64,000 nt of DNA, taken from Lycorma delicatula (lineage: Eukaryota; Arthropoda; Insecta; Hemiptera; Fulgoridae). This document shows, piece after piece, positions 59,301-64,000 of this stretch. The stretch is from positions 295,508,647 through 295,572,646 of the forward strand of contig NC_134455.1 in assembly GCF_047948215.1 (NCBI RefSeq). The letters run 5' to 3'. Under the pieces are notes generated by a model, which saw only the letters and a program-made list of their open reading frames with translations, was not told the origin of the DNA and did not search any database. Positions within the stretch are counted from its first letter, which is position 1. Every line of letters starts with the position of its first letter. The position numbers and the translations under genes are program-made.

Positions 59301-60110
59301 TTAAAAAGCTATTATACTCGTATTCAATTTTCTTCTTTACACAACCTCTCTCTCTTTTTCTGTTTAGCCTCCGGAACCACTGTAAGGTATTACTTCAGGG
59401 GATAAATTAGGATATGTATGAATGTAAACTTTACTGCTATTATGATCCTTTATTGGCTAAATTTCCTTCTTATATTAAATTAGAAAAAAAAAACTACTGT
59501 CTGCTATAGATGCCACTGCAAAATCTGCTAAATCTTATTTACAAAGAAAGAATGATTAATATCACAATTTTATAATATTTGAAAACACTACAACTTAATA
59601 ACATGTAAAAAATTATGAGTATATGCTGTGTCATGTTAAAAGCAAAACTAAATTAATAATGAAGATAACTTTTAGCTCTCCTGGAAAATTTTAGTGAAAA
59701 GACTTAGCAGGTTTTGACTGCCAGCCAACAATATATTTTTTAAATATTAAATCCACCAATATTAACAACAAATTTAAGTCACAAAAAGAGCACATCTTAA
59801 CACACTTTATCGTAAAATAAGGACCCAAAAGCAAACAACAATGATACACCTAAAAATACAATTAAGATTTTATTCAATCAAATTATACTTGTATATATTT
59901 CTAATTCAGCGGATTAATGGCAAACAGTGGTAACCTTACTTAACAAACATGTTTGCAAAAAAAAAATTCCAAACAAAACGCGTTATAATCATTTTTAACT
60001 ACGTAATAACTTAACAAAATCTAACAGTAAACTGAAATAGTGAAAAACATACCTCCACAGATGTACACCATGGGCGTTTTTGTTAGAGACTGCTCCTTAT
60101 TTTGTTCCAT
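43217..60110 (-). CDS. POLR2K: RNA polymerase I/II/III subunit RPABC4 (Rpb12), three exons over 17 kb
   Basis: Minus-strand exons 60110-60053 (58 nt), 51708-51616 (93 nt) and 43239-43217 (23 nt with stop) join in frame to a complete 57-residue protein. It has a short variable N-terminus, M-V-Y-I-C-G-D-C (Cys 18 and 21), [21 protein letters not shown] (Cys 35 and 38) and the invariant end L-V-V-F-D-A-R. The four cysteines form the zinc ribbon of Rpb12, a small subunit shared by the three nuclear RNA polymerases and needed for assembly and open-complex formation. Junctions: donor gtatgt and acceptor tatttcag for intron 1; donor gtatcc and acceptor tttttcag for intron 2. Each intron exceeds 8 kb and is packed with transposons. 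Length and ends match the family exactly, so this is a functional gene rather than a retrocopy. Confidence 0.92.
43240..44754. other. POLR2K intron 2, distal part
   Basis: AT-rich. A 66-codon minus frame at 43403-43603 and a 101-codon plus frame at 43971-44276 have no recognised domain. A mariner-like end (aaaaaagtatcgtgactga) is possible near 43330. Confidence 0.3.
44755..44783. repeat. (TA)n microsatellite
   Basis: About 14 TA units in POLR2K intron 2. Confidence 0.95.
45419..46020 (+). pseudogene. Myb/SANT-like DNA-binding domain relic
   Basis: Plus strand reads [12 protein letters not shown] and [15 protein letters not shown] near 45430-45560, the pattern of the Myb/SANT-like domain of insect transposon-associated and regulatory proteins (W-x-x-I, K-x-x-N-L-K). 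It is followed by an 83-codon frame (45632-45883) with L-K-R-K-T-G-D-T-D and [11 protein letters not shown] and then a glutamine- and lysine-rich helix. Stops and frame changes make it a pseudogene. Such proteins accompany Harbinger-type elements in some genomes; no Harbinger transposase was recognised nearby. Confidence 0.45.
46080..47041. other. POLR2K intron 2, no supported feature
   Basis: AT-rich with A-runs at 46097-46110; a faint protein-like stretch on minus at 46500-46800 was not assignable. Confidence 0.3.
47062..49500 (+). pseudogene. Jockey-type LINE ORF2 relic (endonuclease-RT)
   Basis: Endonuclease C-half: [12 protein letters not shown], then F-T-F-K-S-T-A-W and Y-N-P-D-L-C-F (47100-47310). 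[19 protein letters not shown] with N-Y-T-P-I-A-L-L (48080-48170); in other frames [13 protein letters not shown] (about 48350) and [17 protein letters not shown] (48520-48580); Y-A-D-D at about 48612. Thumb and C-terminal parts follow, with a Cys/His motif C-K-C-G-E-N near 49436. The YADD box is intact, but at least five frameshifts or stops break the frame. Jockey group by motif order; clade not tested. Confidence 0.85.
47062..49608 (+). mobile_element. 5'-truncated Jockey-type LINE with perfect 20-bp target duplication
   Basis: The identical 20-bp word tagtaatgaaaataaataaa lies at 47042-47061 and 49609-49628, bounding a 2547-bp insert that begins inside an endonuclease domain. This is the signature of a truncated target-primed reverse-transcription insertion. 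There is no long poly-A tail; the 3' end reads gccatacgctaaataag. It sits in POLR2K intron 2, opposite to the gene. The perfect duplication against a stop-ridden body suggests the insertion is younger than the decay of its source, or that the body was already defective. Confidence 0.9.
49629..50291. other. POLR2K intron 2, no supported feature
   Basis: AT-rich; no gene recognised. Confidence 0.3.
50292..50329. repeat. (AC)n microsatellite
   Basis: About 19 AC units followed by catgcatctc repeats and a catgcgcatg palindromic patch. Confidence 0.95.
50370..50542 (+). pseudogene. Possible retroelement Gag zinc-knuckle fragment
   Basis: A plus frame reads [16 protein letters not shown] ... G-H-D-C ... 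P-A-Y-R-R-V-Q-D then TAG, suggesting a C-x2-C ... H-x-C knuckle at the C-terminus of a LINE ORF1. About 540 bp of strand-asymmetric, G- and T-rich DNA follows (50543-51080), like the 3' UTR or inter-ORF region of such elements. A 151-codon minus frame over this region is a composition artefact. Confidence 0.35.
50543..51615. other. GT-skewed stretch then AT-rich intron
   Basis: 50560-51080 is strikingly depleted of C and A on plus. At 51459-51485 a repeated word (actataacga, twice) resembles the ends of some pogo/Tigger elements. Then the donor of POLR2K exon 2. Confidence 0.35.
51616..51708 (-). CDS. POLR2K: POLR2K exon 2
   Basis: Acceptor tttatttcag. Encodes [20 protein letters not shown] and [10 protein letters not shown], ending with T of the Leu codon at a gtatcc donor. 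Reading on through the donor would give a false C-I-L stop end. Confidence 0.93.
51709..53154. other. POLR2K intron 1, proximal part
   Basis: A 91-codon plus frame at 52171-52446 has no recognised domain. 52500-52620 is rich in tactgta/tacagta words that may belong to the 5' end of the pogo element that follows. Confidence 0.3.
52967..52986. repeat. (GT)n microsatellite
   Basis: About 10 TG units. Confidence 0.9.
53155..54380 (+). pseudogene. pogo/Tigger-type transposase relic (CENP-B HTH + DDE_1)
   Basis: With frame changes: N-terminal K-R-C-V-G-L-K-Y-K (53157 on); [15 protein letters not shown] ... [20 protein letters not shown] (53385-53510; CENP-B-type HTH); [12 protein letters not shown] (about 53640; first acidic block, D-E-T-G in relatives, here D-K-T-G); [23 protein letters not shown] (about 53955; second Asp); [18 protein letters not shown] (about 54020-54075; third Asp). 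The three Asp positions survive. The 53566-53814 and 53811-54371 frames overlap by 4 nt through one frameshift. An acidic tail follows in two more frames to about 54690. Confidence 0.88.
54640..55944 (+). pseudogene. DUF7869-type transposon-associated protein relic, N-terminal and central part
   Basis: A frame at 54640-55002 ends with [15 protein letters not shown] and C-N-C-K-L, the N-terminal pattern (W-K-x-N-x-R-K ... C-x-C) of a protein family abundant in insect genomes. A second frame at 55345-55560 has [17 protein letters not shown] ... H-x4-K-x3-A-R-K-E-K, the Cys-rich block. Degenerate pieces then include [20 protein letters not shown] and [16 protein letters not shown] (55550-55935). 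It continues at 58732-59136 beyond an inserted LINE. The family is recalled as DUF7869; its biochemical role is unknown. Confidence 0.6.
55956..58128 (+). pseudogene. I-type LINE ORF2 relic (RT, RNase H, Cys/His tail)
   Basis: [26 protein letters not shown] (56070-56140), [28 protein letters not shown] (about 56390). The catalytic box reads [10 protein letters not shown] instead of x-F-V-D-D-x-A-I-Y, so both Asp are missing, apparently by a 6-nt in-frame deletion. RNase H (57175-57765): [36 protein letters not shown], all key acidic residues present. A C-terminal C-x-C ... H ... C motif lies near 57955-57995. Several frame breaks occur between RT and RNase H. Confidence 0.85.
55956..58731 (+). 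mobile_element. I-type LINE (5'-truncated) inserted in the DUF7869 relic
   Basis: It begins in the RT domain ([11 protein letters not shown] near 55960) and ends with an A-run (58722-58731). Flanks atctacacacag (55944-55955) and ttctacgcacaaacacag (58732 on) are probably a diverged target duplication; they also occupy the same place in the interrupted protein. It carries RT, RNase H and a Cys/His tail. The 3' UTR of about 550 bp is T-rich and contains two imperfect copies of a unit of about 285 bp with the words gccttttacactccctatcg and gccctttacacccatctcgg. Confidence 0.8.
58732..59136 (+). pseudogene. DUF7869-type protein relic, C-terminal part
   Basis: The open frame 58696-59136 (146 codons from its first Met) enters from the LINE tail. 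The element's own part begins about [16 protein letters not shown] and continues [40 protein letters not shown] and [13 protein letters not shown], the C-terminal block of the same family as 54640-55944. It is intact to its stop. Confidence 0.65.
59137..60052. other. POLR2K intron 1 next to exon 1
   Basis: Apart from the SINE tail at 59355-59428, AT-rich DNA without a recognised feature. Confidence 0.35.
59355..59428 (-). repeat. SINE 3' tail fragment
   Basis: Read on minus, catacatat ... gaagtaataccttacagtgg ttccggaggctaaacagaaa, matching the 3' tail of the SINE at 60909-61180. The head is absent. Confidence 0.65.
60053..60110 (-). CDS. POLR2K: POLR2K exon 1 (coding part)
   Basis: ATG at 60110-60108; encodes 19 residues ending Y-I-C-G plus the first G of the Asp codon. 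Donor ggag/gtatgt. Confidence 0.88.
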
Positions 60111-60908
60111 ATTAACAAACAGTAAGTAAAATAATTAAAAAACCCAAATTTTTACTAGATTAATATCTAACCTCAAACTTCTAAAATCTACAAGGATCAA
60201 CGAAAAATAGACCATACCGTAATATTTCGCAATACTATCGTCTTCGTTTAGAAATCTATCGATAGTTCAATAGTGACTCTTATGTCATATAAAATGCTTT
60301 TAATATTTTATAAAGGCTTCTGATTTTGCCAAATAAACCTTAACCGTAAGATAACATAATGCAGCTAACAAATAATCTTTTATTTTATTATTTACAAGTC
60401 TTTTTTATTTAATTTACCAAAGTGAATATGTATCTATGGTGTAGGATGTTGCTTGTTAAGTTGGCTGCACTTAGTCCAGCTGTGTGACTGCTCCAAAGTT
60501 ACTAGAGTTGTTATTCTGTTCAGATCGTTGTCACGTGTATCTGTGTGAGTGTGGTAAGATGGTAAATCGTCTAATTGTGTGCGTTGTAATTCCATTATCG
60601 CGCAGTTGAAACAAATGTTACATTACATCTCGGTTAACATTTAAGGTAAATTTCTGATATATATTTTTTGTATTTAATTAAATGTTAGTATTTTTTAATA
60701 ATTATAAATTTTTATAGATTCAAAACGCCCGCCGATAATTTCATTAGTTACTAGCGAAAAATTTGAACATCTTGCCAGTTCAAAATTACGTATAATATTT
60801 GATTATCTGTAATTTTTTCTGGACTTAATTTTATCCCAATCATGTAAACATAACCAATAAATTAACATCTTAATGTATGTTATTAGAGATTTAGCCCCAT
60901 TTAATAAC
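60111..60908. other. POLR2K promoter region and possible divergent first exon
   Basis: The POLR2K promoter should lie within about 60111-60300. Further on, 60440-60644 is richer in G+C and ends at a good plus donor (ttaag/gtaaat), and could be a noncoding first exon of a divergent gene leaving the window to the right. This is unproven; a 17-codon frame inside it starts at 60560. Confidence 0.3.
60257..60264. promoter_or_regulatory. DRE-like motif TATCGATA upstream of POLR2K
   Basis: An exact 8-bp palindrome about 147 bp upstream of the POLR2K start codon. TATCGATA is the DNA replication-related element bound by DREF in Drosophila and is common in housekeeping promoters. Position suits the proximal promoter; function here is inferred. 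Confidence 0.5.
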
Positions 60909-61180
60909 CCATCGGGTTGGTCTAGTGATGAACTCGTCATCGCAAATCAGCCGATTTCGAACTCAAGAGTTCTAAGCTTCAAATCTTAGTAAAAGCAGTT
61001 ACTTTTATACGGATTTAAATACTAAATCGTGGATAGAGGTGTTCTTTGGTGGTTGGGTTTTAATTAACCATCATCTCGGGGATTGTCGACTTGAGACTGT
61101 ACAAGACAACATTTACATTCATACATATCATCCTCATAAGTAATATCTTTACGGTGGTTCCGGAGGCTAAACAGAAAAAT
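60909..61180 (+). repeat. tRNA-derived SINE (nearly full length)
   Basis: Head: atcgggttggtctagtgatg (A box tggtctagtg) and gagttctaagcttcaaatct (decayed B box gcttcaaatct). Body: tttatacggatttaaata, gtggttgggttttaatta and gacttgagactgtacaa. Tail: tacggtggttccggaggcta then aacagaaaaattaaaaag. It is about 270 bp, with relatives elsewhere in the window (35715, 38498, 59355, 62581). Pol III-type, non-coding. Confidence 0.75.
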
Positions 61181-62580
61181 TAAAAAGTAAGCTCCATTTA
61201 ATGAATAAAACAAGCATACGCGAAATATTTTCGGCCTACGTTTTAATTTTGAGCGAACTACTGGTTCACCTAAATACCGGTACATTGTTGAGGAATATGC
61301 TCTGCATCAATTGTGAAATGTCAATTTTATCTTGTTCACGGAAATCTTAAAGAAATTATAATAATTTATTTGCATTTTAAAGGCCCATTTTAGATTGCTC
61401 CAGACCAAGGGACAGCTAAACTGACCATACAATTTTATACATTTGTTAAATTATTCTTCTATGACCTCCATTCCTTTTGAATGCGTTTTTATTTATTTCA
61501 TTTTATTGATTCCGGTGAGTTTTTCAAAATAGAATGATAGGATAATATTAAACTACTTTACGTAAAATCATTTGAAATTTTGAAGTGGATTTTTCTGTCT
61601 GAAAAAGACGTCTCGACGTTTTCTTATTCTAGAATATAATTGAAGTTATAATAAAACTGCCCGTAGTTTTTTTTTTTTTTTTTTTTTTAATAAGAAGTAT
61701 GTCCATCAGATAAGGTATAAAATATTCTCATTAATTTCAGTAAACGAGAAGCGTAATGTAGAAAGAAAAGTAAAATCGATGCATTCTAGTAAACGTTTAA
61801 CTAAATTTAATGATACTCGGACATGTCTAAATAAGATGGAAACACGTAAAAGATAAAATAAACAAAACACATTAAATAAATAGATAGATATTTCTCGTAA
61901 CCAAATTCTGTAAACCGAAAAACATTTTAGGTCAAGATCATGCGGTAATAAATGGAAATGGGATAAGCCGAATGATCTCGGATCACTAGTATTATTATAT
62001 TTGATCCTGCCTACTGACGAAAATTATTATGATGTACCGAGCAAAGGCGTTTATTTCTTCTGTCGACTTGCAGATTACGAACTAGCGTAATTGCTCCGTA
62101 GCAAACTGTGTAAATAGCCTTTCGCAAAAAGAAATACTAAGGTTTTTAACAGAGTACAGTATTTCTTTGAGTATGTTCATTCTACTGTTATAATTTTACA
62201 TGTATATGTATGTGTGCGCGCGTGTTCTATGTATTTAGTTAGGTTGCGTTTTCATTTTACTTGATTTACTTGATTTTCACGATGGCGTACCGTATATGTT
62301 TAATTTTATAAACTTTTTAATTAATTTTTAAATCAATTAGTAATTAATTGTTAATTTATTTAAGTCAATTCACGTCAGGGATAAAAAGAATACTTTTATC
62401 GATCGTGTAACTTGATTGTTATATTAAAATTATGCATTCTGGAACACATATCTACTATCCAATTCATAAAGATATCATCCATGCAGGTTATTAAACTTTG
62501 ACGTCATCAGTTAATTAAAATAATTTTAATAACCAGGCCTGTGAGACGAGGCTGATATGTATAACATGTAAATGAAGTGT
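61181..62580. other. Intergenic AT-rich DNA
   Basis: A T-run of about 20 lies at 61670-61688. No gene recognised. Confidence 0.3.
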
Positions 62581-62796
62581 AGTCTTGTACAGACTTAGGC
62601 CGACCAATCCTGAGATATGGTTAAACTACAATCATCAAGTACACCGGCATCCAGTATCTACTAGTAGTATTCAAATCCGTACAAAATCAACAAACGTTTA
62701 CTAGAATTTAAACCTCAGAACCTTCGACTTCGAAAATCTGTTGTTGAGCAACTGATTTGCGACGAAGAGTTTACCACTAGATCAGCCCGACGGGCG
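62581..62796 (-). repeat. tRNA-derived SINE, minus strand, 3'-truncated
   Basis: On minus: cgcccgtcgggctgatctag (A box), gcaaatcagttg, gaggtttaaattctagtaaa (B box region), gtacggatttgaatac, gtgta ... ggtcggcctaagtctgtac. Same family as 60909-61180; the tail is lost. Confidence 0.7.
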
Positions 62797-63442
62797 TTTT
62801 TTTTCTAATGATATTTCTAAAGTTTTGTTTATTTTGTATTTCCGAATAAAAATGTTTAAGCGAGTTGGATAATTTAACAAACATTGTTTATTAAAGTTAA
62901 TCATAATGATCTGTGGCCCTAGAAAAAGGGACCACTTGCGTATTATTTTTCTTTATGATCAGCGATTGTCAGTATGAGTACCAGCACGGTTTCATTTGCA
63001 GACCTAACCTTAAGTTAAGTAGGGCGCCGACCAAAACGGTGTGGAAAAGACGTGGTAACAGTTAACTTAATAATAATGGATAATACTTGTAGATTGATTA
63101 GCGGAAATAAAAGCGATTTTCCGTGCGGCGGCTGAAAGTGCCGCAGAACACTCGTTCACCACTCTTTTACTCGCCCAAGGCGTTATATATTCGCTACTTC
63201 GACGCTTGTTATTCAGTAGTGCCACTCCAATTCCGTACATAATCATTCGGCAGAAGATTCTCGTTTTATTATTTCTTAGCTTAATTTGCTATTATTAAAA
63301 TACCTTCTGCTGCTGTTAGTATACATTTTACTAATTTCAGATAGTAATATTTGAAATAAATGCTCAATTTTTTTTCTCGGTGGAATAATTAAATCTTTAA
63401 ATCTTATTTCCTTGTAAATCTAGTTCTTTAAACATACTAAAT
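62797..63442. other. Intergenic DNA, GC-richer near 62980-63230
   Basis: Contains gtggccctagaaaaagggac at about 62913, an imperfect hairpin, and a CpG-bearing patch. No coding region recognised; possibly the 5' part of an outside gene or a repeat. Confidence 0.3.
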
Positions 63443-63616
63443 ACCGGCCTCCGTGGCGCGAGTGGTAGCGTCTCGGCCTTTCATCCGGAGGTTCTGGGTT
63501 CAAATCCCGGTCAGGCACGACATTTTCACACACTCTACAAATCATTCATCTCATCCTCTGAAGCAATATCTAGCTGTGGTTCTGGGGGATAAACAAACAA
63601 AAAAGAAAAAAAGAAA
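63443..63616 (+). repeat. tRNA-derived SINE of a second head type
   Basis: Head: ccggcctccgtggcgcgagt with A box tggcgcgagtgg and a perfect-looking B box ggttcaaatcc; tRNA-like over about 72 nt. Tail: cattcatctcatcctctgaa gcaatatctagctgtggttc, tgggggataaacaaac and an A-rich end. The head differs from the 60909 SINE but the tail is shared. A 77-codon frame over it is not a gene. Confidence 0.8.
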
Positions 63617-64000
63617 TATACATAATGTTCTGAAATATTTTTCTCTCGCCAAAAATAGATGTATCCAAATTAGTCTTCTCTTATAAACATATTAATTTAA
63701 TTTATTTGTTTATCAGATGTGTCTTATACGAGTTTACACATCTTGTCTTCAAATGATATTGTGATTGATAGGTTTTAGGATTCTCCTGGCGTTTAGACAC
63801 GTCGCTTCAGATTACCGCCACCTATTCGGCCATACCGCTTACCTGTAAACTCTGTTGGCGCCGGACCTTGTATTAAAGTGGGCGACCATTAGCAGACTTG
63901 TAGAACAGTATTTATAAGGTTTATTTATTTGTATGAGATCTTGCAGTTTTTTTCTAATTCTTTATGTATGTTTAAACAATAAATTATGTTAAAACCTAAT
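63617..64000. other. Window end, no supported gene
   Basis: 63780-63900 is GC-richer (ggcgccggac) but without a recognised motif. Confidence 0.3.

Noticed and set aside
62905..62945. Hairpin resembling a histone 3' stem-loop
   Set aside because: The stem is imperfect and no histone coding sequence precedes it on either strand.
63443..63515. A functional tRNA gene
   Set aside because: The A and B boxes are good, but the acceptor stem does not pair well and the unit continues into a SINE tail with an A-rich end.

Overview
The window is AT-rich eukaryotic DNA with introns (GT-AG), tRNA-derived SINEs and many decayed DNA transposons. The mix (several Tc1/mariner subfamilies, piggyBac, hAT, pogo, Jockey- and I-type LINEs, CFDP2/RTE-like LINE) and a TATCGATA promoter element point to an insect, possibly a hemipteran with a large repeat-rich genome. 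The species is not identifiable from sequence alone.

Host genes are few and mostly split into tiny exons. (1) On +, at 3219-14054, four phase-compatible exons encode the C-terminal part of a two-finger U1/JAZ-type C2H2 zinc-finger protein; its 5' exons probably lie before the window. (2) On -, at 33929-34537, is an intronless DNAJC30-like mitochondrial J-domain membrane protein, with an unassigned terminal exon downstream at 32926-33116. (3) On -, at 60110-43217, is a complete POLR2K/Rpb12 (RPABC4) gene of 57 codons in three exons (58, 93 and 23 nt of coding sequence), spread over about 17 kb by two introns of more than 8 kb each that are full of transposons. A DRE-like TATCGATA lies about 150 bp upstream of its start codon.

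Layout: 0-3 kb, tRNA-Glu-like relic and mariner relic. 3.2-14 kb, zinc-finger gene with introns holding a DD41D-type element with TIRs of about 480 bp (3550-6038), a LINE reverse transcriptase relic, a mariner relic and a hAT-type MITE with target duplication. 16-20 kb, a fold-back and a piggyBac element bounded by TTAA (16643-20157) that carries a nested GC-richer insertion. 23-25 kb, a CpG-rich candidate piggyBac MITE and a 0.9-kb fold-back. 27.6-30 kb, Tc1 and mariner relics. 36.4-40.0 kb, a mariner-type element interrupted by a hAT element, itself carrying a SINE fragment. 40.4-42.5 kb, an IS630-like relic and an inverted pair. 42.5-43.2 kb, a tandem array related in inverted orientation to the POLR2K 3' UTR. 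47.06-49.6 kb, a 5'-truncated Jockey-type LINE with a perfect 20-bp target duplication. 53-59 kb, a pogo/Tigger relic followed directly by a DUF7869-type coding relic into which an I-type LINE inserted. 60.9-63.6 kb, SINEs with different tRNA heads sharing one 3' tail.

Nearly all transposon coding sequence is broken by stops and frameshifts, so this is a fossil record of successive invasions, with at least two clear nesting events and one likely. No wholly new system was proven. The best candidates for follow-up are the inverted array next to the POLR2K 3' UTR, the pogo-DUF7869 arrangement, the shared-tail SINEs and the fold-back elements.
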